Assembly (NCBI GenBank): GCA_963573315.1
Contig: OY752143.1
Coordinates: 2,356,001-2,420,000, forward strand
Reading direction: 5' to 3'
Length of the DNA: 64,000 nt
DNA from: Entomortierella parvispora
Taxonomy: Eukaryota > Mortierellomycota > Mortierellomycetes > Mortierellales > Mortierellaceae
The notes beneath the pieces were generated by a model. The model was not told the DNA's origin. It made no database searches and saw only the letters and a list, made by a program, of their open reading frames with translations. Made by a program: the position numbers and the translations under genes. Shown here piece after piece: positions 46,498 to 58,186 of the stretch (within the stretch, counting starts at the first letter, position 1; each line of letters opens with the position of its first letter).

Positions 46498-47259
46498 ATG
46501 ACGTTTCAACCACCTCAAGATATGGTCGGCAAGGTCGCCTTCATCACCGGATCGGCCAAGAACATGGGCAAGCACTTTGCCATTGCGCTGGCCAGGCGCG
46601 GGTGCGATGTTGTGATCCACCATCGCAAGGACCCGGTTGAGGCCGAGAAGACGGCCCAGGAGATCCAGGCGCTCGGCCGCAAGACCTTGATTGTCCAGGG
46701 CGAGCTCACGTCCGTCTCTGTGATCGAGCAGATCTTTGCCCAGATCAAGGCGACGTTTGGACATTTTGATATTGTGATCAACAACGCCGGTGTGGTCCTC
46801 AAGAAGCCCATGACGCAGATCTCGGAGGCAGAGTACGATGCTTTGTTTGCGATCAACGCCAAGGTGCCCTTCTTTATCATGAAGGAGTGTGCCAAGGGTA
46901 TGGCCGATAACGGACGTGTGATCAACATTGGTACGACCTTGTTGGCCATCACCACGGGCGAGTACTCGGCCTATGCGGGATCCAAGGCCCCCTTGGAGGA
47001 TTTCACGAGGGCGTTGGCCAAGGAGGCTGGAGCCCGAGGCATCACTGTCAACACGATCGCGCCCGGCCCGATCGACACGCCCTTCTTCTACGGACAAGAG
47101 ACCAAGGAATCGACCCAGCTGTTTGCGTCCTTGTCGGTGGCAAACCGATTGGGTGATGTGAAGGACATCGTGCCCGTGGTCGAATTTATTGCCTCGCCTG
47201 CTGCTCAGTGGATCACGGCCCAGATCCTCTTTGTCAACGGTGGTGTCACCGCCCGCTAA
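46498..47259 (+). CDS. Short-chain dehydrogenase/reductase
   Basis: Intronless, 253 residues from the ATG after a CACA context. Classical SDR layout: NAD(P) site TGSAKNMG (variant of TGxxxGxG with Asn for the first Gly of the second half), NNAG, the active-site YAGSK, PGPIDTPFF, and the C-terminal VNGGVTAR. The residue 13 before the catalytic Tyr is Thr, not the usual Ser. HHRKDP after strand 2 (Arg next to the ribose) favours NADPH. The substrate cannot be told. The gene is unusually rich in G or C at third positions and lacks introns among intron-rich neighbours. A good TATA box suggests regulated or strong expression. Confidence 0.9.
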   Translation: MTFQPPQDMVGKVAFITGSAKNMGKHFAIALARRGCDVVIHHRKDPVEAEKTAQEIQALGRKTLIVQGELTSVSVIEQIFAQIKATFGHFDIVINNAGVVLKKPMTQISEAEYDALFAINAKVPFFIMKECAKGMADNGRVINIGTTLLAITTGEYSAYAGSKAPLEDFTRALAKEAGARGITVNTIAPGPIDTPFFYGQETKESTQLFASLSVANRLGDVKDIVPVVEFIASPAAQWITAQILFVNGGVTAR

Positions 47260-47703
47260 AGTCTTGCTTGCAAAAGAGAGACTCCTTCCGTCACAAATTT
47301 TGTACATACTGTTATACTTATGACGTTTCCTTTTGTTCATGAGACAATGCCAATGCCAATGACAATAAAAAATAGGAAGGAAGAAAGGACGGAAAGAAAA
47401 AAGAAAAGAAAGAAAAAAAGAAGAGCTGTGATTATCATCATTTTTTTCCCACTCTTTTTGTGACAATAAAAAACATTGAATAATAATTAAAATGATATCA
47501 CAGCCCAACGGCGACCGTATGACTAAATGACCCCCTGCCCTTGCATGCATGCATCCATTCATTTCTTCCACTCTTTTTTTTTTTTTTTTTTTTTTTCCTT
47601 CAATTCCTCATCCTCCCCTGCTCCCACTATTGCCCTTCATCCTTATTCTCCATCCTTATCTACTGTACTTCTAACATACGTGCATTAGAACATAATTGTA
47701 GCA
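47260..47703. other. Intergenic spacer with T-rich tracts
   Basis: About 445 bases between the SDR stop and the MEAK7-like start. It contains a run of more than 20 T at about 47574-47596 and a direct GCATGCATGC stretch at 47544. No gene. A further T18 run lies in the first intron of the next gene. Confidence 0.5.
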
Positions 47704-49870
47704 ATGGGTAAGACGCGCGCGCAGTTATTCTTTTTTTTTTTTTTTTTTCACCCTTCGGCCACGTCGCGTTTTTTTTTCTCTTTGTCTAAACGTTGAACCT
47801 CTTGTCCAACAGGGTCACAAACCAGCAAGCAGGACCCAGCCATTGACGCCTGTCTGACCGATTTCCCCGAAAACGAACGAATTCATGTACTTGCCCTCTT
47901 CGACAAACTCGCCGCCGCCTCAAAGGCCGCCGAGGGCGCCGAGGGCGACGGTAAACATTCTGCTTTGACCAAAGGGGACGAGGATTCGATTGACCCCCAA
48001 CAATTCACAGCCTATTTCAGTCCTTTGCTCCCACCGACGCTCCTGACCTGTTTCAAAGTCACGATGCAACTACACTCCTCCATTCATGTCCACAAGCCCA
48101 GCGAAGATATTACCGCAAGTGACCCTAATTCACTCGGCGGGAGCGCTGCTCTTCAAAATGCCACTGCAGCTGGAGGCAGTACTGCTAGGAGTCAACGAAG
48201 AAGCGCCATGACTCGGTCCACCTCGGTCGATTCTGGTTCCCGCATCTCGAAATATGGATGGGTCATGACCATCCATCGGCTGTCAAAGACAAGCATCGAA
48301 GAACAGGCGGGATTGAGTTTCATGTTGCAGACCCATGATCGGTCCCTGGAGAGTTTTGTCGCGAACGTGGCGAGGGCTGTAATGGCCTTTTGGTTGGCGG
48401 GTGAGGTCAAGTCATGGAGAGACATTCCAGAAGAAGACATGGAGACGACAGCAGAGTTCTTGTTGACACGACAAATGCAACAGCAGGAGCAACAACACGG
48501 TGGATTGGCGGAACTGGACGATGAATTCGGAGCAAATTCCTCGTCGTCAAAGTCAAAGGGCGCGTTGTCGGCTCAAGAATGGTTAGAATCGGCCCAGAAG
48601 CGAGACAAGCATGGGCACCCGAGTACGAAGGAACTGAGTCGATCGGCGTTCTTGAATTGGTATCAAAAAACGGTCGAATACCAGCTCTTGTTTACAATCT
48701 TGATCCAGAATCTCTTTTTGGGTCCTTTGACTTTGGTCGAGGCAGCAAAGAAGGGAGATGATGTTGGTTCAGATGGCGCAGAAACACGAGTCACTGGAAA
48801 GAGGATCAAAATGGAGCTGGAACTGGAGAATCGTTTACTGCAAAAGAACTACATTGCGCCTAGAATCAGGGGCGGCTTGGACGTGGCACCGCATTACTCG
48901 CGATTATTGTCTGTGGCCGATTTCTTCCAGCTGCGATATGCTCTGCCGCCACCTGTCTATAACATGAGCTCTTTCGGATCGACGAAAAAACAAGGAAATT
49001 CGTCTGGGACCTCTGGTGGAGGTGGAGGTGCGGACCAGGCCATGTTGGGATCTGAATCCAGTCGAGCCTGTCCTCCATTGCGACTCTTGTTTTCCTCCAA
49101 AACTTCGGGAGCTTCGTTCTCAACCCTTTTGCAAAAGATCATGTATCAGGGACCGACGTTGGTTGTTATGAAAGATGAGGATGGCTATGTCTTTGGGGCG
49201 TATGCGGACCAGGATTGGGAGCAGGGGCCGAAATTCTTTGGATCGGACAGGAGTTTTTTGTTCTCGATTCGACCCAAGCTGCGAATCTATCGACCGAGTC
49301 GCGTGAACAACAACTTTCAGTATCTGGATTCTGGTACCAAGACCCTTCCTAATGGTAACGTAGTATATATTTGTCCGCGCCGAGATTTTTTTTCCCTTGT
49401 ATCACAGTAATTGTGCCAGGGTTTAACCATCTCTTTTTTTTTTTGAACAATAATTTCTGTGTGTAGGAATGGGCTTTGGGGGTCAGCTGCGTTACTTTGG
49501 ATTATGGTTGGCAAGTGATTTTCATTCAGGACAGTCTGCTGCTGAACCATTTTGCTCGACGTATCAATCTCCTCGACTTTCCAAGCAGCAAAACTTCAAG
49601 TTGGATGAGATGGAAGGTATATGGTGTCAACTGATGGATATTGAAGGGAGCGGTTACGACAAGAATTTGTAGACTCTCATACTAACATTACCCTTCTTGG
49701 TTCCACATCTAGTATGGCAAGTGCACCCATCAGCAGTGGAGAGACCGGATTCTCCAAAGCATTCGGCAATGGATGCCCATCCGGATGCTGTCGCGCTTTT
49801 AGAGATGGCCAACCGAAAGATGTACTCGAAAGATGTTCGGGCTCCAGACTTTCACTCTGATAGCGACTAG
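47704..49870 (+). CDS. TLDc-domain protein, MEAK7-like, predicted N-myristoylated
   Basis: Four exons: 47704..47707, 47813..49354, 49467..49616, 49713..49870; 617 residues. Exon 1 is just ATGG; splicing gives MGSQTSKQD, which fits the N-myristoylation signal (Gly2, Ser6), as in human MEAK7 (TLDC1). The middle has FENER..VLALFDKLAA and a mixed helical region. The TLDc domain covers about 420-570: LRLLFSSKTSGASFSTLL, GPTLVVMKDEDGYVFGAYA, FLFSIRPKLRIYRPS, NGMGFGGQLRYFGLWL and LDEMEVW. After it, DAHPDAVALLEMAN matches the end of human MEAK7. Human MEAK7 sits on lysosomes and takes part in alternative mTOR signalling; TLDc proteins also bind the V-ATPase. A similar place on the vacuole is inferred. 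Confidence 0.87.
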
Positions 49871-50017
49871 ACTGAGCCTTTGATCTCGTGTTTCCGTCTT
49901 GAAACATAAAGTGATCATGCAGATTGGATATCCTCCTTCCTTTTCCTTGAGATCAATAGCAGTTCATCAAGAAGAATTGCCTTCAATTCATACTCTCCTT
50001 CTCATTTCTCAAACTCA

Positions 50018-50019
<2 letters not shown>

Positions 50020-50048
<29 letters not shown>
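50020..50048. repeat. T29 homopolymer
   Basis: An uninterrupted run of 29 T in the 257-base spacer between the convergent MEAK7-like and SapA-like genes. Its exact length may be uncertain in an assembly. Confidence 0.8.
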
Positions 50049-50127
50049 GGTTTTTCACTGATACAGTGATTTTTTAATGAGAAAAGTCCATTGGAGAAAG
50101 GAGTTCTGTGGAGCATAAATGAATCGA

Positions 50128-50475
50128 CTAGTTGTTGTATTTACGGCAGTCAGATGCGAAGTTCAGGCCGCATTCCTTGGCGTTGGCTTCGCTTGCGCAC
50201 CAGTAGCTTGGTCCCCAGGTGCAAGGGTTACCGCCGATCAATTCCGCAGGTCTGGCAGATCCAGTCGAGATCCATGAGAGAACCAGGAAGAGAGCGATGC
50301 ACATAGCGAAAGTAGCAGAGGTGTTGGCCTGTCCAAAGCAAAGTAGAAGAAGAAGGGAAGAGGAGGAGAGAGGAAATTGCAAGTGAAAAGAACACAGATC
50401 TAGTTAGACAAAAAATCCAGTAATTCAAGACTTTCATAGAATTATCCATGGGGCTAAAGCGGCACGTCTTACCAT
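50128..50475 (-). CDS. Small secreted saposin-A-like cysteine-rich peptide
   Basis: Two exons on the minus strand: 50475..50473 (only the ATG) and 50328..50128; 67 residues. After the start Met, residues up to about 26 are a signal peptide (FAMCIALFLVLSWISTGSA). The mature peptide of about 40 residues has four Cys and reads NPCTWGPSYWCASEANAKEC, the pattern of a SapA domain. Such proteins are secreted; small Cys-rich secreted proteins in fungi are often involved in membrane lipid contact or in interaction with other organisms, which is inference here. The ATG-only exon is well supported: donor ATG|GTAAGA, acceptor TTTGGACAG, and no other ATG gives a signal peptide in frame. TATA box and promoter repeats lie upstream. 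Confidence 0.78.
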
Positions 50476-50579
50476 TGTAATGAAAGTAGGAGGTGAAGGA
50501 AGGAGAAGAAGTGGTGGTGGGTGAGGCTTGAGAGGGGAATAAGGAAAAAAAAAGAGGGAAGGGAAGCAAAAAGCATCAG

Positions 50580-50587
50580 TATTTATA
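50580..50587 (-). promoter_or_regulatory. TATA box of the SapA-like gene
   Basis: The minus strand reads TATAAATA, 105 bases before the start codon. Confidence 0.55.
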
Positions 50588-50593
50588 TGAAAA

Positions 50594-50655
50594 ACCTCGT
50601 GAGAAGATGGAAAACACCTCGTGAGAAGATGGAAAACACCTCGTGAGAAGATGGA
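50594..50655. repeat. Three 22-bp tandem repeats just upstream of the SapA TATA box
   Basis: Units at 50594-50615, 50616-50637 and 50638-50655 (the third is partial). On + each begins ACCTCGTGAGAAGATGG followed by AAAAC. The first two are identical. The array starts 7 bases beyond the TATA box. Confidence 0.9.
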
Positions 50656-51419
50656 AGTAGACCCATCTGGACAGAAAGTATGCAATGTGGACATCGGCAC
50701 AATACTTCTTAATTTGAAAGCGACGAACCAAAGCACCCACCCAGTCAATAAAAGTCCGCTGGGATGGATACTTTCGCGCTCTGGAAGAAACCTGAGCAAA
50801 AAATGTATTCCAAAAAAGTATTTTAAAGGGATCAAAGCGTCGATAGAAATAATATCCATGAGTTTTCAAGGCGCGACTTTTTGCATCTGGATCATTCTTT
50901 TGGTGAATAATCGTAAGCAACAATATTGAGCGGACGACCAGTGAGGGAGTGGGATGATATCTGAGATTCTAGTGGGCTCGGATTCAAGACGGAGTATTCT
51001 GTCAGGCGAAAGGCGCCCAGTGTTCGTCTACTGTACATGCAGGATGGACCCGGCTTTCCTAAAGGGGGGGGGGGAGCTGGGGATAAAAAACGAAAAGAAG
51101 TAAGAACACAACGTCAACGGTAGACTAAGAACACAGCGTCAACGGTAAGAAAGTCGGAGGTGGAGTGCAAAATCTGGTAGAACAAAGGATGCAGGAATGA
51201 CATATAAAAGTGTCAAAAAATAGACATGAGGCATTAAAGAACGCCCACAGCGACGTCTACCCATCCAAAAAATTCCTGGTACGCCCAAGAGATACCCTGA
51301 GTCTGAGTACGAATACCGGATAATGAGGACCCAGACTATGAGAACGTGTTCCTCACTAGTCTAGACTTTATCTCTCGCAATATGTCGTCACTACCTATAT
51401 ATCTGCACGGACGTGGGTC
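50656..51419. other. Intergenic region with further small repeats
   Basis: About 760 bases with no supported gene. It holds an 11-G run at about 51064-51074 and a duplicated 25-base unit at 51101-51150. Confidence 0.45.
51101..51150. repeat. Imperfect 25-bp tandem duplication
   Basis: Units 51101-51125 and 51126-51150 begin TAAGAACACA and TAAGAACACA respectively and differ at one inner base and in the last few bases. Confidence 0.85.
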
Positions 51420-53146
51420 TCATTCGCAAGCCAGTTTGGCGTCAAAGCTGGTAAGTGCAAAAGCAAATGCTTGGAATGGGGTCATGGGATACTGGCAATC
51501 CATAGTGAAGGTGTCCTGGGAGGTCCTTCCGAACTGCATGATGATATAGTCCACTATAAGAAAAATAAACGAAGGGTTAATCCACGTACGGCAGAGCAAG
51601 GTTTTCCTCCACGAGTACCCTAGGGGATGGTTCTTCTTACGGTCGTTATCATGGACAATTTGAAAATTTTTGACCGATGCTAGCGTAACCCGCCCACCAA
51701 AGTTGAGAACGAATGAATTTGTGTCTATGGACGGAGACGGAAAAAAAAGATGCATCAGAGCGGCGGCGGTGATATTTGTGCATTTGAGCAAGTTTTCTCT
51801 TTTCCTTGGCGGAACGCGACCATACCATCGTTCCATTGAGGGCTCTTATTTCGGAGAACAAGTAAATCTGACATGTCCCCGTCCGTCATGCGGCCAATCA
51901 AAGTATCCTTGACCAGAGTCGGTCTCCTTTCTGCCATTTCTCCCTCAATGGTCATAGTGTTCATGAGGATGGTCATTTTTCGAGGTCCTTTGAGTCCTAG
52001 GACATTTGGATTCTAAAAATGGCAATAACATAAGTGGGTGGGCCATTCTCTGTTGCCTCCTGTCAAAGTACAAGAGGACTCCCACGAGTACCACAAAAAA
52101 CTCACGTAGATAACTGCACCTAGCTCTTGCCGTACGGGTATACTCTTGCCCTCCTTCTCGTCGTTCAAGTTGCCGTCCTCCTCAAAGTCGTGATGGCGAT
52201 GATGACTCGGGTCCCCTCCTCCGCCACCAGAGAACGGGTTCCGTCCATTGGAATAGACATTAAAGGCTGTCCCCAAAAAGTTGGACCTCAGTTTCCCCAG
52301 CACACCATACTGAGTATCTGTCGCCTTTCGGTCCTGAAAGTCGTTCGAAGTAGCACCTCCAGATCCAGGACTAGATCCATTAAGATTTAAATTCAAGCTC
52401 TCGGCGCTTTCGCTGGTGATGGCATAGTAGGATCCTCGACTCCGTTTCTTCTTTGCGGCCCTCAGCAAAAACACACTTCGTGGCCGTTCAGGGTCCTCCA
52501 ACGAGAGCTCATAGGTTGGGTAAAGTCGCCTGTCCATGCCCTCGTTCTTGCGCACAATCACACACATGAATTTTTTGCCTTGCGGCACAGGTCTAGAAGA
52601 AGGATAGATTAGAGAGATTAGTTAAGGTCCATCACTGTCTTTTCGTCTCTCAGGTGCAACAACAAGAAAGCCAGTAAAGAGAAAGGGGCATTACGACATG
52701 AGGGTATCGTGCAGGATCTTGGGCGTCATGAGATCCAGTTGAGACCCAAAGCTGAACTGGGGTGTGTTGTGGGCGGTGGGCTGGTTAATGATATAAGGCT
52801 CGGGCAAGGGAGAGGGTGCTGGGTTGATCAGGGCTTCTGGGAGATCCGCACTGGTGTCCTCGTCTTCCTGGATGCCAGAGTCAGAGTCTTGCCGTGGAGA
52901 GGTTGTTGTTGCTGTTGTTGCTGTTGTTGTGGGTTGGTGTGATTGAGGTTGGTTGGCTTGATACTCGTAGCTATGACTGGAGCCATGGCTATGGCTATGG
53001 CTATGGCTATGGCTATGGCTTTGTCCAAGGGAAAAGGAGTGCTGGCTGTGGTTGTGGTGATGGTGATGGTGGTGACTAGACGCGCTTGCGCTTGTTCCAC
53101 TGCTCGGGAACGCGTGAGCATTCCGCTGATGTGGGTGATGAGCCAT
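51420..53146 (-). CDS. Tubby-domain protein
   Basis: Five exons on the minus strand: 53146..52695, 52592..52106, 52012..51826, 51724..51641, 51553..51420; 447 residues. The N-terminal 110 residues are His/Ser-rich (a His7 run, then alternating Ser-His coded by a GGCTAT microsatellite on +) with an acidic patch. The Tubby domain starts near 150: MCVIVRKNEGMDRRLYPTYEL, KKKRSRGSYYAITS, GKLRSNFLGTAFNVYSNG, NVLGLKGPRKMTILMN, LVLRNKSPQWND, FVLNFGGRVTLASVKNFQIV, DYIIMQFGRTSQDTFTMD, and the family ending SFDAKLACE. Tubby domains bind PI(4,5)P2 at membranes (Lys/Arg in the GPRKM block); animal members act in ciliary receptor trafficking. A fungal role is unknown. It shares a promoter region with HIS6. 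Confidence 0.93.
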
Positions 53147-53679
53147 TTGGGGTTGAATGGATGGAATGAAGGAGAGTTTCAGTGAAGAAAGAAAAGAAGG
53201 GAAGGAGAGAAGGAGAGAAAAAAAAGAGGGAGAGTTGCCGAGGCAAGGCAAGGCAAGGAAAGGCAGGAAAGGCAAGTTGGAAAAGATGGGCGGGGGTGCA
53301 TGTGCGACAGATGGGCGCATGCATGCATGCAAGTGCCCTGGGCGCCAGTGTAGGTGTGTGCACGGGCACGGCACACACTTCCTTGTAGCTGGCACAGCAG
53401 CAGGGGGGAAACGTCGAGCAGACCCGGCGTGCAGTAAGAGAGAGTAGTGTGCAAATAGCGAGAGTGGCTGTGCCCACTTGGCCACCGTCAAGGCCCCGCT
53501 CTGCCACTGTGGGATCTGATATCTCTCGCACCTGTGTCCTCTTTTTCTTTGACTCACAGCTGCCGATAGCACACACATTCAGCACACATATTCTCCGAAA
53601 CTTGGACCCTGTCCTCCTTTTCTTTCTTTCCTCCCATTCTCCCTCATTGCCTAAATCACTGCCGCCCCACCTTCCTCAC
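53147..53679. promoter_or_regulatory. Divergent promoter of Tubby and HIS6
   Basis: 533 bases between divergent starts. Bases 53160-53280 are purine-rich on + (leader of the Tubby gene) and 53600-53650 are pyrimidine-rich on + (leader of HIS6). A CATGCATGCATGC run lies at about 53320. Confidence 0.5.
53550..53556 (+). promoter_or_regulatory. Gcn4/CPC1-type site TGACTCA
   Basis: A perfect TGACTCA, 124 bases before the HIS6 start codon. In yeast and moulds this site brings histidine genes under general amino-acid control. Seen directly; function inferred. Confidence 0.6.
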
Positions 53680-54778
53680 ATGTCATCCTCTCCTCGCTCC
53701 GCATTCAGACCATGCATCGACCTGCATTCCGGACAGGTCAAGCAGATCGTCGGCGGCTCCCTCAACGACAACGACGCCTCTCAGCTCAAAACCAACTTTG
53801 TTTCATCGTACGTGCCCGAGTGTTGCCTGGGTGCACGTATTGTTGTGTTGATGCCTAGAATTGCATTTGAAGACAGAGGCTCATAGTGCTAACCCTGACT
53901 GATCTATATCCTAGTGAACCCCCATCCTACTATGCGCAATTGTACCGCGAAAACAACCTGACGGGGGCTCATGTAATCAAACTGGGGCCGGGAAATGACA
54001 GCGCCGCAAAGGAATGTCTCCGCACTTGGCCAGGTAGAGAGACAGAGAGTAAACCATCGGATGCTGATCTAGATCTTTTTGGTACTGAGAGACTCACTCC
54101 AATGATCCCTTCCTTCCATCTTCTATCTTCTAGACGGTCTTCAAATCGGAGGCGGCATTACGCTCGAAAATGCACAGACTTGGATCGACGCTGGAGCAGC
54201 CAAGGTCATCGTTACATCTTTTCTCTTTCCAGGAGCAAAGTTTTCACTGGAGCGGTTACAGGCCATCTCCAAGGCCGTAGGCAAGGGTAGACTTGTGGTA
54301 GATGTGAGCTGTAGGCGGAAGGGCTCAGAGTGGGTCGTAGCTATGGACAAGTGGCAGACCATGACAGATATGAACGTGAACCAGGAATCGCTGGCGATCT
54401 TGGCCGAGTATTGTTCAGAGTTCTTGGTCCATGCTGCAGATGTCGAGGGACTGTGCAAAGGAATTGACGAGGATCTTGTAAAAGGTGAGTGCGAAGAGAG
54501 GAAAGATGTTGGTAGATTCGGATAATAATATCAAAGATCGGCACTAATACTTGTTGTCTATCTGTCTGTTGCTTTCAGCTCTTGGAGAATGGACTACGAT
54601 CCCCACAACGTATGCAGGAGGAGCGAATGCACTGAGTGATCTTGCGTTGGTAGACAGGCTATCGAACGGCAAGGTGGATCTGACGTATGGTAGCGCGTTA
54701 GATGTGTTTGGAGGCAAGACGGTGCGCTTTGCAGACTGTGTCGCGTGGAATCAGAGTCAGAGTCAGAGCAAGAAATAA
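53680..54778 (+). CDS. HIS6: HIS6, phosphoribosylformimino-AICAR-phosphate isomerase
   Basis: Four exons: 53680..53807, 53915..54033, 54134..54484, 54579..54778; 265 residues, as in yeast. It performs the fourth step of histidine synthesis (EC 5.3.1.16), an Amadori rearrangement of ProFAR. It has a TIM-barrel with [18 protein letters not shown] (catalytic Asp14-type residue), [53 protein letters not shown] and the second phosphate site [13 protein letters not shown]. The last residues are Ser-Gln repeats. Cytosolic. Confidence 0.96.
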
Positions 54779-54781
54779 ATG

Positions 54782-54787
54782 CACGTG
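54782..54787. promoter_or_regulatory. CACGTGAC box upstream of the complex I gene
   Basis: One CACGTG 3 bases after the HIS6 stop and 221 bases before the NDUFS1 ATG; form CACGTGAC. The rest of the 229-base spacer is pyrimidine-rich on + from about 54905 to 55000. Confidence 0.5.
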
Positions 54788-55007
54788 ACCATATCAAAGA
54801 AACGCAGCACATGCATCTCCGAACCCCTTCCATGACGTGAATTTTCCCTTTGAAATCCGGAGCGTGTTTTCCGAGCCCCCCAGTCCGTCCGCCCCTTCCT
54901 ACGCCCTGCACGTTGGCATCTCCATCCATCCATTTCATCCATCCATCCTTCCCTTCCCTTCCCTCCCTCCTCTCTCCACTCTTCCCTTCTCTCCCTAGCT
55001 CGCCATC

Positions 55008-57933
55008 ATGTTGCGCGCCTTATCAAAGACAAGTCGCGTCGCCCTTCGCCAGGCCGGAGGTAAACACCGCCTCACCTCAATCTACTCCGGATCAGTCCTC
55101 CTCTCCCTCTTCTCTCTTTCTCGGAGCACCCTTCCAGGGCCACCCCCATCGAACTCTTGTGAATACCGCACTTGGATCAATCCAGACACCGTCATCAGAT
55201 GACCAACTCAACCTCAATGCCCTGGACAACGTAGACAGACTGGATGCACCTCGACAATCTCATCTATCACCTTACATCGCGCCTGATGTTCCTTTTTCCG
55301 GAGCGATCGGATCTCGGACATCATGCAATTCGCCGGATTCTCTTATTGATTAGACAGGATCTTGACTCTTTTCAGCGCAACTCCCACGTCCTCTCATCTG
55401 GCGACAGAAAACAAATCCATCTTTTTCTTTTCATTCCTACATGTTGCTGACTTGATCCGCTCACCATTTCTCCGCCACGTCAATAGCTCCTCGTCAGTTC
55501 CGCACCTCTGCTATTGTCAAGAACGAGGTCGAGGTCTTTGTTGATGGCAAGGCTGTCAAGGTCGAAGCTGGATCGGCTGTTATCCAGGCTTGCGAAAAGG
55601 CCGGTGTTCATATCCCCCGCTTCTGCTACCACGAGCGCTTGTCCGTTGCTGGAAACTGCAGAATGTGCTTGGTTGAGGTTGAAAAGTCGCCCAAGCCCGT
55701 TGCCTCGTGCGCGTTCCCTGTTATGCCTGGAATGAAGATCAAGACTGACACAAAGTTGGTCAAGAAGGCTCGTGAGGGTGTCATGGAATTCCTGTTGGCC
55801 AACCATCCTTTGGATTGCCCCATTTGCGACCAGGGAGGCGAGTGCGATCTTCAGGACCAGTCTGTTCGCTACGGTTCCGACCGTGGCCGTTTCACCGAGG
55901 TTGTTGGCAAGCGTGCTGTCGAGGACAAGGAATTGGGACCTCTGATCAAGACCACCATGACCCGTTGTATTCACTGCACCCGTTGCGTCCGTTTCGCCAA
56001 CGAAGTTGCTGGATTCCAGGATCTCGGAACCTCTGGACGCGGTAACGACATGCAGATCGGAACTTATATCGAGAAGACCATGAACTCTGAGGTATGTTAT
56101 CACCAGACTGGCGAGAGTCTCTTTTTCTTACTGATCGTTTCTTGTGTGTGTGTGTATGCATATATTTGTTTAACGAATCGAGAGTCTAACTGTATTTACT
56201 ATTTTTGTCCTTCACTCTCCCTTTAACCCTTTCGGACTCTTTATTTAATCGACAACCGCATTGTGCTGGATGTACTGGATTCACCTCATGGATCGAACTG
56301 AATTCGCCCTATCTGCGCCATAGATGTCTGGAAACTTGGCTGATGTCTGCCCTGTTGGAGCTCTCCTCGCCAAGCCCTACACTTTCAACGCCCGTCCCTG
56401 GGAGCTCAAGAACACCGAATCCATCGATGTCTTGGATGCCCTTGGATCAAACATTCGCGTCGACTCTCGCGGTGTCGAGGTCATGCGCATTCTCCCCCGT
56501 TTGAACGAGGAGATCAACGAGGAGTGGATCTCTGACAGAACTCGCTCTGCCTATGATGGTCTCAAGACCCAGCGTTTGACCACCCCCATGGTTCGCAAGG
56601 GTGATACCTTTGTCAACGTCAATTGGTCCGAGGCCTTGAACAAGGTCGCTTCAGAGATGAAGGCTGCTGGCCCTGGAATCAAGGCCATTGCTGGTCAGCT
56701 GGCCGACGCCGAGACTTTGGTCTCGCTCAAGGATCTCGTCAACACCCTCGGCTCAGAGAACGTCACTGTCGATAACCGTCGCCAGGACACCCCCGCCCAC
56801 GGTGCTGACTTCCGCTCCAACTACTTGTTGAACTCGACCATTGCCGGTATTGAGCAGGCCGACGCCCTTCTTTTGATCGGAACTAACCCCCGTCATGAGG
56901 CCGCTGTCATGAACGCCCGTATCCGCAAGTCCTTTGTCTACAACGGCTTGAACGTCGGACTCGTCGGTGCTCCCGTCGATTTGACCTACGACTATGAGCA
57001 CATTGGTGCCGACACTGCCTCGCTCGAGGCTTTGATCTCGGGCAAGCACGCCTTCTCTGCCCAGTTGGCTTCCGCCAAGAACCCCATGATCATCGTTGGA
57101 AGTGGAGTGAACGACTTGCCTGATAGCGAATACGTCTTCTCGGCCGTCTCCAAGATTGTCGACCAGCACAAGGACAAGTTCTTCCAGGAGAACTGGAACG
57201 GATACAACGTCCTCCAGCGCGTAAGTGACTCTTGAAATGATGATGATGTATTTGTTTTTTACTGAGGCTGTTTTCTAACAATTTATGTATTTGTCGAATG
57301 TGAATATAGGCTGCCAGCAGAGCTGCTGCTTATGATCTCGGCTTTGTTCCCCAGGCCAAGGAGGCCGAGAAGGCCAAGTTTGTGTACTTGCTTGAGGCTG
57401 ATGAGATCTCTGCCAGCGACATTCCCAAAGATGCCTTTGTTGTCTACCAGGGACACCACGGAGATGTTGGAGCTCAATACGCTGATGTGATCTTGCCAGG
57501 AGCCACCTATACCGAGAAGAGCGCCACATATGTCAACACGGAAGGACGTCCCCAGATGACCCGTGCTGCCGTTCCACCACCAGGTGCCGCTCGTGAGGAC
57601 TGGAAGATTATCCGTGCCCTTTCCGAAGTTGCTGGCGCTACCCTCCCCTACGACGATGTTCACCAGGTCCGCGACCGTCTCCGTGACATTGCCCCCTCAT
57701 TCGCCCACTACAACGTTGTCGAGCCCAGCTCTGTGGCCGTTGCCTCTTTGGGTCTCTCGACGTTGAACAAGGCTGGCGCCAAGTCTGCCAAGTCTGTGTT
57801 GACGCCCGTGATCTCTGACTACTACATGACCGACTCTATTACCCGTGCCTCTTCAACAATGGCCAAGTGCTCTGTTGCTTTCTCAAAGGGAACCCACCGC
57901 CCAGAAGAGTCAGAGTTCAAGATCCAGGCTTAA
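55008..57933 (+). CDS. NDUFS1: NADH:ubiquinone oxidoreductase 75/78-kDa subunit (complex I)
   Basis: Four exons: 55008..55059, 55487..56091, 56324..57220, 57310..57933; 725 residues, usual length. It is the largest subunit of the peripheral arm and carries three Fe-S clusters of the electron path. Residues 1-25 form a mitochondrial presequence ([15 protein letters not shown]), split by a 427-base first intron. The [2Fe-2S] N1b ligands lie in [16 protein letters not shown] and the following VASC; N5 uses [20 protein letters not shown]4 uses [14 protein letters not shown] with VCPVGAL in exon 3. The molybdopterin-like C-terminal domain follows, without a cofactor site. Good expression is suggested by the strict codon choice and pyrimidine-rich leader. 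Confidence 0.97.
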
Positions 57934-58186
57934 AGAAACCAACAACAACCATGTACATCCCAGAAATAATGACCAGACCCCAAAATCTCAGCCCAAAACA
58001 AAAGATAACCGCTTGAGACTAAAAACATCGAGGTAGACCTGACCGGACCAGGCGAAGGTCGGTTGACAGGAGTGAACAAAGAGAGAGAGAGAAGAAAAGA
58101 ATTCAACATAGAATAAATCATTTTAACAAAACTGAACGTATTGAAAAAAAAGGACATGTTCCGATCTTAATTTAGTATGAATGACT